Shown piece by piece: positions 29,547 to 37,473 of a stretch of 64,000 nt of DNA. The DNA is from an uncultured Chloroflexales bacterium (GTDB lineage Bacteria > Chloroflexota > Chloroflexia > Chloroflexales > Chloroflexaceae): the NCBI GenBank assembly GCA_937918935.1, contig CAKZSI010000026.1:39594-103593 (forward strand), written 5' to 3'. Made by a program: the position numbers and the translations under genes. The notes under the pieces were generated by a model, which did no database searches, was not told the DNA's origin, and saw only the letters and a program-made list of their open reading frames with translations. Within the stretch, counting starts at the first letter, position 1. Each line of letters starts with the position of its first letter.

Positions 29547-29735
29547 GGGAAACCGGGTTTCCCCATTCCCCTGCCCGCCGGGCAGGCGCTGGCGGCTTCG
29601 CCGCCGGTTGAGTGAGAGTGGGGCAACCGGGTTTCCCCATCCCCCTGTCCGCCGGACAGACGCCGGCGGCCCTGGCGCCGGTTGGCGAGCCTCGGGGATA
29701 CCTGGTTTCCCCGTCCCCCTGCTTGTGAGCGGGCG
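29547..29735. repeat. 74-bp tandem array of family A repeats
   Basis: Three consecutive units with matching GGG positions at 29547, 29621 and 29695, an exact 74-bp period. Each starts with the family A palindrome (GGGAAACCGGGTTTCCC in unit 1). Units 1 and 2 continue with a C-rich spacer, a second short palindrome (TGTCCGCCGGACA in unit 2) and a GGCGGC...GCCGG stretch. The third unit decays after the C-run. The array lies between two same-strand genes. Confidence 0.85.
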
Positions 29736-29753
29736 CTGGACCTTCCGGCCCGC

Positions 29754-30242
29754 TTACTCTTCTTCCGCCTCCTCATCGAACCCGAAGAAGCGCATCCACT
29801 CCTCCACCTCGGCGGCGCTGAGGGGGCGTTCGCTGATCTTCTCGTGTACGGAGACACGAGGCTGGTCGAGGGCCGCCAGGCGCCGGGCAAACTCCTGCGA
29901 ACTGAGCACCGGAATGCCGCGCGCCCGCGCCTCGCCGGCCACGGCGCGATCGGACGTGACCACCAGCCATTCGTCGCGCCGCCTGACCGCGCGGATGCGC
30001 CGGATCAACTCGGCGTCGGCATCGGCGGGGGAGCGAGCGAAGTGCGCCTCCACCCCATAACCGTTCAGGTTTCCCGGACGACCATAGACGCCGCGATCGA
30101 AGATCACCACGACCTTTCGGCCCCGGCGCCGAGCCGCGTAGCGGCGCAACAGCAGCACCAGACGCGCCTCGTCGTCGGGCGCGGCGATGTCGATGGCCGG
30201 GATCTGGCCGATCAGGTTGTGACCGTCTATGAGGATTGGCAT
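29754..30242 (-). CDS. NYN domain (YacP/Rae1-like) ribonuclease
   Basis: 162 residues. The protein opens with ILIDGHNLIGQ, the first acidic strand of the PIN-like NYN fold, followed by RKVVVIFDRG. Then come ADAELIRRIRAVRRRDEWLVVTSDRAVAGEARARG, with the conserved Asp and Thr-Ser-Asp, and a Glu-rich C-terminal helix ending in EEAEEE. YacP-type proteins are ribosome- or RNA-directed endonucleases (Rae1 in Bacillus). The tail WMRFFGFDEE is typical of the family. No partner is adjacent. Catalytic acidic residues appear intact. Confidence 0.85.
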   Translation of the reverse strand: MPILIDGHNLIGQIPAIDIAAPDDEARLVLLLRRYAARRRGRKVVVIFDRGVYGRPGNLNGYGVEAHFARSPADADAELIRRIRAVRRRDEWLVVTSDRAVAGEARARGIPVLSSQEFARRLAALDQPRVSVHEKISERPLSAAEVEEWMRFFGFDEEAEEE

Positions 30243-30335
30243 CTGATTCTATTGTAACATTCTCTTCTGGCGTCTACGGGGCTTCGCCGCACTCCGACGC
30301 GGGAGCATTCTCGGGCCCTTTTACAGGAGGGGGAT

Positions 30336-30353
30336 GGAAAAACCAGGTTTCCC
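30336..30353. repeat. Family A palindrome
   Basis: GGAAAAACCAGGTTTCCC followed by a C-run. It lies in the gap between the divergently transcribed NYN nuclease and DUF4097 genes, so here it is in a promoter region rather than a 3' end. Confidence 0.7.
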
Positions 30354-30455
30354 TACCCCCTCTAACCTGTTCACATTACAACGATCGTGCAACAGCGCCG
30401 CGACCCGGCGCGTCGTATCCAGCGGAACCGGACGGCCAACGAAAGGGTGAGTACG

Positions 30456-31580
30456 ATGAGTCCTGAAATCGGTCCCGAGAAAGGGCAAACGACAACCATT
30501 GGGCCGACGATCCGCGCCGCGCCGGAAGCACCTGCCGAGCCATTCTACCGCCGCCGCGAGCAGGCCCGGCGCTGGGGCGCGCTGCTCTTGCTGATCGGCA
30601 TCGTCTGGCTGGTCTTTGAATTGACCGTGCGTAGCTCGGTGTCTGGCGTGCGCATCAGTCTGGCCGAACGCTCCGACACGCTCCCGCCTCAAACCTTTGT
30701 CGCCAGCGCCGTGCGCATCAACGGCGTGAACGATGACATCGAACTGGTTCCCGGCGCCGGGGAGGTCATCACCGTCGAGGCGACCCGGCATGCCAGCGGC
30801 TGGAACGGTAACGCCGCCACTGCGGCCCTCCAGCGCCTGGAAGTGGTCACCGAGGTGCAGGGTGACACCCTGGTGATTGACGTGCGCCCCGGCAACCGCC
30901 TGACTGGCGCCTTTGGCCGGGCGCCCTCGGTGTCGCTGCGTGTCGCCGTACCTGCCAACACCCGGGTTGAGGCCGCGGTGGTGAGCGGCGATATTGATGT
31001 TACAGGTGTGCAGGGCAACCTGACACTGCGAACCCTCAGCGGCGATGTGCGCGTCGAGGGGGTCAACGGCGATCTGCAGGTGAGCAGCACCAGCGGTGAT
31101 GTGCGTATACGCAACCATCGCGGCCCGCTGGCGGCAGAGACCACCAGTGGCAAGATCAGCGCCGAAGGTGCAATCATCAGCCCCCGTCTCTCCACAGTGA
31201 GCGGCGACATCGAACTGGAGGGTGGGAGTGACGGCCTGGCGGCCCGCACCATCTCTGGCGCCATTGCTGTGCGGACCGGCGCCAGGGTGCATCTGAGCCT
31301 CGATAGCACCAGCGGCGACATTGCCTTCGAGGGTCCTCTGGCGCCCAGTTCCGCCAGCGTCATTAACACGATTTCCGGCAATGTGCGTGTGGGCCTGACC
31401 GATCTCGCCGATCTGCATCTCGAGGCAAGCACCACCAGCGGCGAACTTAGCACTGACGCACCCCTGGCCGACAATGCCCCCGAGCGCCGCCGCCTGAGCG
31501 CCGTCATCGGCCCCGGGACGGCTGATCTGACCATTACCACGACCTCCGGGGACGTGGAGATCGGGGCTGCTCGCCGGTAG
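30456..31580 (+). CDS. DUF4097 beta-strand-repeat membrane protein
   Basis: 374 residues from MSPEIGPEKG, start supported by GAAAGGGTGAGTACG. A short cytoplasmic N-terminus is followed by one membrane span (WGALLLLIGIVWLVFELTV, about residues 47-65). The rest is a long extracytoplasmic beta-helix-like region built from imperfect units such as VVSGDIDVTGVQGNL, TLSGDVRVEGVNGDL and STSGDVRIRNHRGPL, the hallmark of DUF4097/adhesin-like proteins. Members are often found with anti-sigma or PspC-type envelope stress proteins; none is adjacent here. Role unknown, probably at the cell surface. Confidence 0.8.
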   Translation: MSPEIGPEKGQTTTIGPTIRAAPEAPAEPFYRRREQARRWGALLLLIGIVWLVFELTVRSSVSGVRISLAERSDTLPPQTFVASAVRINGVNDDIELVPGAGEVITVEATRHASGWNGNAATAALQRLEVVTEVQGDTLVIDVRPGNRLTGAFGRAPSVSLRVAVPANTRVEAAVVSGDIDVTGVQGNLTLRTLSGDVRVEGVNGDLQVSSTSGDVRIRNHRGPLAAETTSGKISAEGAIISPRLSTVSGDIELEGGSDGLAARTISGAIAVRTGARVHLSLDSTSGDIAFEGPLAPSSASVINTISGNVRVGLTDLADLHLEASTTSGELSTDAPLADNAPERRRLSAVIGPGTADLTITTTSGDVEIGAARR

Positions 31581-31672
31581 ACGCCTCCCTCGGAGTAGCA
31601 CAAACGTTCATGGATAGTCCTTCGAGAGAGACCGTACAGGTCTTGATGAGGATTAAGAATGAAATCCGGTAT

Positions 31673-31727
31673 AGCCCGCGAAAGCGGGCTTCGCACCGGT
31701 AGCTCACGGCTTCAGCCGCCGGGCTAC
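31673..31727. repeat. Pair of adjacent hairpins between converging genes
   Basis: AGCCCGC-GAAA-GCGGGCT (31673-31690) is a perfect 7-bp stem with a GNRA-type loop. It is followed by GTAGC...CGGC-TTCA-GCCG...GCTAC (31699-31727). The second is of the kind found as dispersed REP-like elements. The pair may terminate the DUF4097 transcript. Confidence 0.5.
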
Positions 31728-31813
31728 TGAGCGGAACAAACAGATGGCAGAGGGTTGCGCACCCTCCGCACTTCCCCTGAACCAATACACACAGCCGCGA
31801 AGCCAGACCAGAT

Positions 31814-32983
31814 CTAAGGTCGGATCAAACTCAGATCCGGTGTCAACATCTCTCCCCGTTCCCAGGCTTTCAGGTAGGGATAAGGGGAGAGTTCGCCGCG
31901 CCGGGTGCGCCAGTCATCGGGGGTAGTGGGGCGTGAGATGCCGAAATGCAGGTGGGGCGGCGTTCTGGCAGCATTGCCGCTCGCTCCGGTGTAGCCGAGC
32001 AGTTGCCCCGCCTCGACGCGCACCCCGACTTCGATGCTCTCGGCGATGGCCTGCAGGTGCGACCCGTAGTAACGCACCCCATCATCGCCGATCAGCGAGA
32101 GCATGATGCCGCCCCGGTCGGCGGGCACATCGGTCGCCGCATTCCAGCGATCCACACGGTTCACGAACTCGATCCGCCCCGAGGTCGGCGCGACGAAGAG
32201 ACTGCCGGGCGGGGCAAAAATGTCCGTCGCTGGATAGTCGTGATGGTAGGGGCCGTAACTCACCTGCGTTCCCCGCACGGGGAAGGCATAGACAAATGCG
32301 CCGGGCACGGCGGTTGCCGGGATCGGCGTGATCTGATCAGGCTGAAGAGCCAGGAACCGGTCACTCATCCAGCCAGTGACCCGCTGATAGCGGACGTGGC
32401 GCCAGACCTGCCGGTCAGCCTGCACTGGATCGGTGCAGAGCCACTCGACCGCCTCGGATCGGGGCACAACGGCCAGGACCGGGGCGGTGATCGCTGGCTC
32501 CTGGCGCAGATTGAGCGCTGTAACGCCAACAACAACCGCCCGCCCGCACACCGGCACGGCCAGGGGAGTGGCAGCGGGGGCCGTGGCCGTCGGAGTCGCA
32601 ATCGGGGTAGCGGTTGGGGTGGGAGTCACCTTGCCCGTCATAACCGCCATTGGCTGGCGCACGGCGGCCAGAGCCGTGGAATGAGAGGTGCGTGATGGCA
32701 GGGGTGGTTGGGTGGTAAGGGAGGACGTCGAGACGACAGCCGGTTCGACCGCCCCCCGGACGTCGCTGGCTGGCTCGCGGAAGCTCGCGTAGCTGAACAA
32801 CGCGACCAGGCTAAGCAGCATACCCAGGCCAGGCAGACCGGCAATAAGGAAACGTATTCGGCGCGGCGCGGCAGGGCGTTCGGTTAGCTGGCTGAAAAGC
32901 GGCATTGGCGATGAGTCCTGGCTCTCTGACTTTTGCGGATCAAATAGCGGGAAGGGCGCCTTCTCATGGTACATGGAGAGCAT
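31814..32983 (-). CDS. Membrane-anchored M23 metallopeptidase with SH3-like domain
   Basis: 389 residues. There is a cytoplasmic start, one span (FLIAGLPGLGMLLSLVALFSYA, about residues 45-66) and a Thr/Pro/Ala-rich linker (PTPTATPIATPTATAPAATP). An SH3b-like domain follows (ALNLRQEPAITAPVLAVVP ... GWMSDRFLAL), then a C-terminal LytM/M23 domain. Zinc ligands are in HHDYPATDIFAPPG and PPHLHFGIS. Such enzymes cut peptidoglycan crosslinks or act as activators when degenerate; here the HxxxxxxD and HxH motifs are present. The start is uncertain: 32983 has no clear ribosome site, and ATGs at 32971 and 32905 are in frame. The latter has AGGA upstream but would shorten only the cytoplasmic tail. Confidence 0.85.
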   Translation of the reverse strand: MLSMYHEKAPFPLFDPQKSESQDSSPMPLFSQLTERPAAPRRIRFLIAGLPGLGMLLSLVALFSYASFREPASDVRGAVEPAVVSTSSLTTQPPLPSRTSHSTALAAVRQPMAVMTGKVTPTPTATPIATPTATAPAATPLAVPVCGRAVVVGVTALNLRQEPAITAPVLAVVPRSEAVEWLCTDPVQADRQVWRHVRYQRVTGWMSDRFLALQPDQITPIPATAVPGAFVYAFPVRGTQVSYGPYHHDYPATDIFAPPGSLFVAPTSGRIEFVNRVDRWNAATDVPADRGGIMLSLIGDDGVRYYGSHLQAIAESIEVGVRVEAGQLLGYTGASGNAARTPPHLHFGISRPTTPDDWRTRRGELSPYPYLKAWERGEMLTPDLSLIRP

Positions 32984-33001
32984 TACCAGCTAAGGCACAG
33001 T

Positions 33002-33235
33002 TCAGAAGCGGCCATTCCTGCTCGACCGTTGCTCCACCGCTCCACAGCGCCACATGACCGGACGGTGGCGCCTAACATTGAGACCCTCGTCAAACCACGG
33101 CGCAGGGCTTATCGGCTGGCGGTAGAGCAGCACCGCAGCCCGGAGCGCGCACAAAGCTATAGTCATCCAGTGATGCCGGATCGGATGCATGAACTGTTTC
33201 AGGTTTTTTAGACTGATACTGGCCTGTTGCAGCAT
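33002..33235 (-). pseudogene. Possible N-terminal remnant of a GT39-type glycosyltransferase
   Basis: A 77-codon frame beginning 9 bp after the upstream gene's stop. Its middle reads WMTIALCALRAAVLLYR then PAPWFDEGLN. A first membrane helix followed by a WFDEG-like acidic motif is how ArnT/PMT-type (GT39) glycosyltransferases begin. After that the sequence becomes Arg-rich and unrelated, and the frame stops just before the M23 gene. A full enzyme would need about 400 more residues. It is either a truncated relic or a chance resemblance; I consider the relic moderately likely. Confidence 0.3.
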
Positions 33236-33244
33236 GGTCGTCGT

Positions 33245-34339
33245 TCACCGCAAGGCCCGCAGCAGGGCGCGACCGACAAAAAGCGGGGGCGGAGCGCCCC
33301 CGAAGGCCCCGGCCACCGCGTAGAGCGTTGCGAGTGAGGTGCGCCGCTCATGGCTGAGCAGGTACACTGGCTCCCAGTCCTGAGGGTGCAGGCGGGCGCG
33401 AAAGGCCTCCAGCCCGGCAAAGTTGTAGAAGCGCCCGCCCCAGACGCGCAGCGACTCCAGCAGCAGGCGCACCGCTGCCGACGGTTCGGGCGCATGCGCG
33501 CCGGTCACCCGCGCCAGGGGCGCCAGGCCCAGGGTCACCCAGTGAGCACCCTCGGTAGCCAGGGTGCGCATTGCGGTGTCGATAAGCAGTTCGCTGGCGC
33601 CATTGGGAGCGGCATGACCGCGAACGATCTGCTCTACCAGCCAGCCCTGCCGCGCCGGAACGGGCGTCGCCACCAGGTAGGCCACGACCACGCCATCACG
33701 TCGTGCCACGAACACGCGGCGGCCGGCGGGCGTCGCCAGCACATCGGGGGTAACCAGAAAGCTCATTGGCGGCAGGCCGCGGGTAGCCAGCCACTCCGCC
33801 AGGCAGCGACGCACCTCCGGGTGCCAGGCGGCGCCCTCGGCGGGCAGCGGGACGACCGTCACCCCTTTGTTGCGCGCCCGCCCGATCTGGGCGCGCAGCG
33901 AGGCCACGCGGGAGACGAGCGCCGGCCAGTCTCCCGGATTCCAGACAGGCTGGGCGCCGATCGCCAGGCGTGCCAGTGGTAGGCGTGCCTGCAAGCGTTC
34001 GGCCAGGGGCGCCTGCGCGCCGAAGTAGAGCACGCGGCGGCCCCGACGCGCCGCCACTGCCGCGAAGGCTTCCGCCGCCGCCACGACCTGGCCCGGCGGC
34101 CCCACCGGCGCCCCGGCGGCCACCCAGGCCCGGCCAGCCTCAACAAAACCCACGACCGCCATCTGGTCGGGAGTGAACCAGTAGCGCAGGCCGGGATTGA
34201 CGATCTGACAGGCCACTGTATTCCAGCCATAACGCGCCACCAGCACGCGCGCCAGCTCACGTTCGCGCGCGGCTTCGCCAGAAGGCACGATGACGCCAAC
34301 ACGCGAAGCCTCGCGCCACGCGGCCCATGGGTTCAGCAC
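33245..34339 (-). CDS. DUF2156 / phosphatidylglycerol lysyltransferase C-terminal-like protein
   Basis: 364 residues from a GTG at 34339 with AAGGGATCC upstream. It has the double GNAT-like architecture of DUF2156: YGWNTVACQIVNPGLRYWFT, then VVGFVEAGRAWVAAGAPVGPP, MSFLVTPDVLATPAGRRVFVARRDGVVVAYLVATPV and the C-terminal FYNFAGLEAFRARLHPQDWEPVYL. In MprF-type enzymes this domain transfers an aminoacyl group from tRNA to phosphatidylglycerol. Stand-alone soluble copies like this one lack the flippase, and their acceptor is unknown. No membrane segment is seen. Confidence 0.8.
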   Translation of the reverse strand: MLNPWAAWREASRVGVIVPSGEAARERELARVLVARYGWNTVACQIVNPGLRYWFTPDQMAVVGFVEAGRAWVAAGAPVGPPGQVVAAAEAFAAVAARRGRRVLYFGAQAPLAERLQARLPLARLAIGAQPVWNPGDWPALVSRVASLRAQIGRARNKGVTVVPLPAEGAAWHPEVRRCLAEWLATRGLPPMSFLVTPDVLATPAGRRVFVARRDGVVVAYLVATPVPARQGWLVEQIVRGHAAPNGASELLIDTAMRTLATEGAHWVTLGLAPLARVTGAHAPEPSAAVRLLLESLRVWGGRFYNFAGLEAFRARLHPQDWEPVYLLSHERRTSLATLYAVAGAFGGAPPPLFVGRALLRALR

Positions 34340-34675
34340 AAACGGATCCCTTCTACCAGATAATTGAAAAGAGACCGCATGGGAGACTTGACAGGCAGGC
34401 GCGTGGACTCCGCGGCGTGAACAGGGATGGCCCTTGCACCTACCTGTCAGGTCTTTGCGTTATCTATGGTATCGTGGATGGTACAATCCGGGTTCATATC
34501 GGGGCGAACAACTGGTTCATCCTGACCGTCTGAAACGTGCAGCACTAACGTGAAAATAGGCGGTTAGAGGGATATGGGTAAACCAGGTCTCTCGACACCC
34601 CTGACTTCCCGGGTACATCTTTATTTTACCCTCATATGATGCTGCGCAGCCGCCAATCGACGAAAGGAGGAACGT
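34340..34675. other. Intergenic region with family A repeat
   Basis: 336 bp between divergent genes. It holds a degenerate family A copy at 34576-34593, an AT-rich stretch with TACAAT at 34482-34487, a TTGACA at 34388-34393 without a matching -10, and the palindrome ACCTGTCAGGT near 34442. The strong ribosome site GAAAGGAGGAACGT ends the region. Confidence 0.5.
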
Positions 34676-36097
34676 ATGCTCCGGCGCCTCGCTCCAGTAC
34701 TCCTCATAGTCGCGCTGACAATCCTCGGTGCAGCCAGTTGCACCGTGACCCACTCGGCGCAACGCGGCGAACGCTGCTTCCCCGAGACCGGCTTCTGCAT
34801 CAGCGGGCTGATTCGCGCCTACTGGGAGCGGAATGGTGGATTGGCGGCCTTTGGCTTTCCCATCACTGCCCAATCGCAGGAGCGTGTCGAGGGACGCACG
34901 CTCCAGGTGCAGTGGTTCGAGCGCGACCGTCTGGAGATCCAGCCTGACGGTCAGGTAACCGCCGGACGGCTGGGCGCCGAGCGGCTGGAGCAGCTTGGCA
35001 CGCCCTGGCAGCCGGGCGCCGGCGGCACAGCAGGGCCGGGCTGTACCAGCTTCACCGAGACCGGCTACCAGGTTTGCGGAGCCTTCCTGCGCTACTGGCG
35101 TGAGGGCGGCGGCCTGGAGCGCTTCGGATTGCCCCTGACCGGCGAATTCACCGCCGAACTGGAGGGCCGGCCCTTCACCGTGCAGTACTTCGAGCGCCGG
35201 CGCTTTGAACTGCACCCGGAGCCTGGCCCCGACACCGTCCTGCTCGGCCTGCTGGGCCGTGAAGTCTTGCAGGCGCGAAGCGCGGCTTCGGGCCTGACCC
35301 GCCCGGAGGGGCTGCCAACCGGCCAGGTAGTCAACGTGGTGGATGGCGACACGGTAGACGTGCGGCTCAACGGGCAGGTCGAACGGGTGCGGTTGATCGG
35401 CATTGACACCCCGGAGAGCGTAGACCCGCGCCAGCCTGTAGAATGCTTCGGGCGCGAAGCCTCGGCCAGAGCCGCCGAACTGCTCGCCGGCCAGACCGTG
35501 TTTCTGGAAGCCGACGGCAGCCAGGCTGACCGCGACCGCTTCGGGCGGCTGCTGCGCTACCTGTGGCTGCCCGACGGACGCATGGCCAACTACGAACTGA
35601 TTGACCAGGGCTACGCCTTCGAGTATACCTTCGCCGTACCCTACCGCTACCAGGCCCGGTTCAAGGCCGCCGAGTCCCGCGCCCGCGCCGAAGGCCGCGG
35701 GCTGTGGTCGCCAGCAACGTGCAACGGCCAGCGCAACCCGGAGGCGGCCCCCACGCCCATACCCCCGTCCCTGGGTGGCGGATCGAGCTTCCGCAGTTGC
35801 GCCGACGACCCCGGGCCAGGGGTGGCCCCTGAGACGCCGGTGCGGATCATCGCCATTAACAAGCGTATCGAGACGGTGACGCTGCGCAACGTCAGCGACG
35901 CCATGGTGGACCTGACCGGCTGGCGGATGTGCAGCATCAGGGGCGGTCAGGAGCACCCCATCGGCGGCGTCCTTGGCCCGGGCGAGGCGCGCACCTTCCC
36001 GGGGACGGAAGGGAATGTCTGGAACAACAACGCACGCGACCCGGGGGCGCTCTACGATCCCCAGGGACGCCTGGTGAGTTACTGGCCGGATCGGTAG
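34676..36097 (+). CDS. Lipoprotein with two LGFP-like repeats, thermonuclease domain and lamin-tail domain
   Basis: 473 residues. The N-terminus is a lipoprotein signal with LGAASC at residues 17-22, so Cys22 would be lipidated. Residues 30-170 hold two similar units: CFPETGFCISGLIRAYW...LAAFGFPIT and CTSFTETGYQVCGAFLRYW...LERFGLPLT. Residues 220-350 are a staphylococcal-nuclease domain with VVDGDTVDVRLNG, VRLIGIDTPES and DRFGRLLRYLW, retaining the Asp and Arg pattern of active TNase. The C-terminus (about 395-473) is a lamin-tail-like beta domain (VTLRNVSDAMVDLTGWRMCS). It is probably a surface-anchored nuclease acting on extracellular DNA or RNA. It converges on the secretion locus. Confidence 0.88.
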   Translation: MLRRLAPVLLIVALTILGAASCTVTHSAQRGERCFPETGFCISGLIRAYWERNGGLAAFGFPITAQSQERVEGRTLQVQWFERDRLEIQPDGQVTAGRLGAERLEQLGTPWQPGAGGTAGPGCTSFTETGYQVCGAFLRYWREGGGLERFGLPLTGEFTAELEGRPFTVQYFERRRFELHPEPGPDTVLLGLLGREVLQARSAASGLTRPEGLPTGQVVNVVDGDTVDVRLNGQVERVRLIGIDTPESVDPRQPVECFGREASARAAELLAGQTVFLEADGSQADRDRFGRLLRYLWLPDGRMANYELIDQGYAFEYTFAVPYRYQARFKAAESRARAEGRGLWSPATCNGQRNPEAAPTPIPPSLGGGSSFRSCADDPGPGVAPETPVRIIAINKRIETVTLRNVSDAMVDLTGWRMCSIRGGQEHPIGGVLGPGEARTFPGTEGNVWNNNARDPGALYDPQGRLVSYWPDR

Positions 36098-36164
36098 CGC
36101 CTGGGCAGAGCAATCCCGCCGGGAGAGGCGCGCTCCGATGGGCGCACCGCAAGCGGGTCATCCC

Positions 36165-36335
36165 GGGTAAAAGGCAAAAGGGAAACGATGCACTCCCGCG
36201 CTCCTACCCGGCAGGGGATTGGAGAAACCGGGTTTCCCTTATGTTCACGCGGGACCCCTTTCGCGAGGCGCACCACGCCGAAATGAAAAAGCTATTCCCG
36301 GGTTAGGAGAACTGCACCCTCCTGGACCCTCCCAC
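36165..36335. repeat. Long composite repeat, left copy (flanks secretion locus)
   Basis: Shares several blocks in the same order and orientation with 53640-53790: AAGGCAAAAGGGAAAC, GCACTCCC, CTACCC, a family A core (here 36221-36238), CCCTTTCGCGAGGCGCACC and ACGCCG. A CCTCCTGGACCCTC half of family B follows. It lies directly past the 3' end of the left-most gene of the type VII-like locus. Confidence 0.75.
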
Positions 36336-36347
36336 AGGCGGGGGCAC

Positions 36348-36390
36348 GGTTCGCGACAGGCTCACGGTCGGCGTGAGCCTGTCGCGAACC
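36348..36390. terminator. Perfect 19-bp inverted repeat between converging genes
   Basis: GGTTCGCGACAGGCTCACG at 36348-36366 and its exact complement at 36372-36390 are separated by GTCGG. This is a very strong hairpin between the converging nuclease-lipoprotein and SUMF1-like genes. It could be a bidirectional terminator or an inverted-repeat element. Confidence 0.65.
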
Positions 36391-36408
36391 GCAGCAGGTG
36401 TCTGACAG

Positions 36409-37302
36409 TCACGACGGCGGAACAGGACTAACGATCCGCAGACTGATGTCAGGAGCGCGAAAAAATGGATTAAATGCACTGCGAGAGGCGCATCGAAGAG
36501 TGTAATCAGAGCCTCGCACAACTCGTGGCAGATCACCTTCCAGGTACTCGGCGCTCCACTCATCACTCAGCCGGTAGGGATATGGCTCAGGGTTATGGAA
36601 GAAGCCGGTCAACCAGCGTGGTCGAACAGGACCAGCCCGTGTCGTACACCAATCCCCTATTTTAATGGCCATATCATGAACACCGTAGGGGCTGGCGAGC
36701 TCAGGATGGAAGATGGTTTTATTTTGTCTTTCGTCAGACAGGAAGGTGAAAAGTGTAGGTTTCAGGGCCTTTTCATTGCCCCAGGGCCAGCGCCTTCCGT
36801 CAACGCCTCTGGCGGCTTTCTCCCACTCCGCCTCAGTCGGGAGCCGCACCTCAACTCCGGTGCGTGTACGTAACCAGCGCGCGTAGGCTACTGCTTCAAA
36901 CCAACAGATATACCTCACCGGACTGTCGGGCCTGTCTCTTAGATAATACTTGTAATTTCTGTCAGGTATTCGGTTTTCACCTCGCCATTTCCAGCCCGTC
37001 TCGGTCCAGTAAGACTTATTTGTATAACCATCGCTCTCGACAAACAGGTTAAACTGAGCGAAGGTTACCTGGGTCTGACTTATCCAGAAATCGGGCAGTG
37101 TCACCGTGTGCTGGGGCTTTTCATATGTCGGCACCCTATCTATTTCCGTTTCGCCCATCAGAAACGGGCCAGCAGGGATATGTACCAATGGTGATATGAG
37201 ATGCTCCAGCCGATGTTCTGACGCAGTATTGGACTTGCTCTCAGAGGTTTGCTCGGGAGTGTTGTCTGTATCTACTCTCCCGAACAGCTTATGCGCTTCC
37301 AT
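36409..37302 (-). CDS. SUMF1/FGE-sulfatase-fold protein, copy 1
   Basis: 297 residues from MEAHKLFGRV; AAGGA lies 9 bases upstream. After a polar N-terminus (1-35) comes the FGE-sulfatase (C-type-lectin-like) fold: PLVHIPAGPFLMGE, QTQVTFAQFNLFVES, ICWFEAVAYARWLRTRTG, LPTEAEWEKAARG, WPWGNE, ASPYGVHDMA and VVRGSDYTLRCASRSA. The two-Cys active site of true formylglycine-generating enzymes is not present (only one Cys in the final block), so sulfatase maturation is unlikely. The fold is widely used as a ligand- or protein-binding scaffold. No signal peptide or membrane segment is seen. It is strikingly similar to the protein at 44647-45513, and both belong to the secretion-like locus. Confidence 0.85.
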   Translation of the reverse strand: MEAHKLFGRVDTDNTPEQTSESKSNTASEHRLEHLISPLVHIPAGPFLMGETEIDRVPTYEKPQHTVTLPDFWISQTQVTFAQFNLFVESDGYTNKSYWTETGWKWRGENRIPDRNYKYYLRDRPDSPVRYICWFEAVAYARWLRTRTGVEVRLPTEAEWEKAARGVDGRRWPWGNEKALKPTLFTFLSDERQNKTIFHPELASPYGVHDMAIKIGDWCTTRAGPVRPRWLTGFFHNPEPYPYRLSDEWSAEYLEGDLPRVVRGSDYTLRCASRSAFNPFFRAPDISLRIVSPVPPS

Positions 37303-37473
37303 GGGGAAATCCTTCCTAAAACTATAACCAGAATTCTCCTTGCGAGAAGATGCGGAGTGGCTTTGCCCCTCTGGTGACCTCTTTAGAGTACGGCCCAGTG
37401 GTACCCCTGGTAGGCCGCATGGACGGCTTAAATATTCTGCGGCTGGGCCGCACACTACCGGGGTGTCGGGGTG

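Noticed and set aside
29547..29735. CRISPR-like array
   Set aside because: The 74-bp period, three units, palindromic content conserved through the unit and absence of cas genes do not fit repeat-spacer structure.
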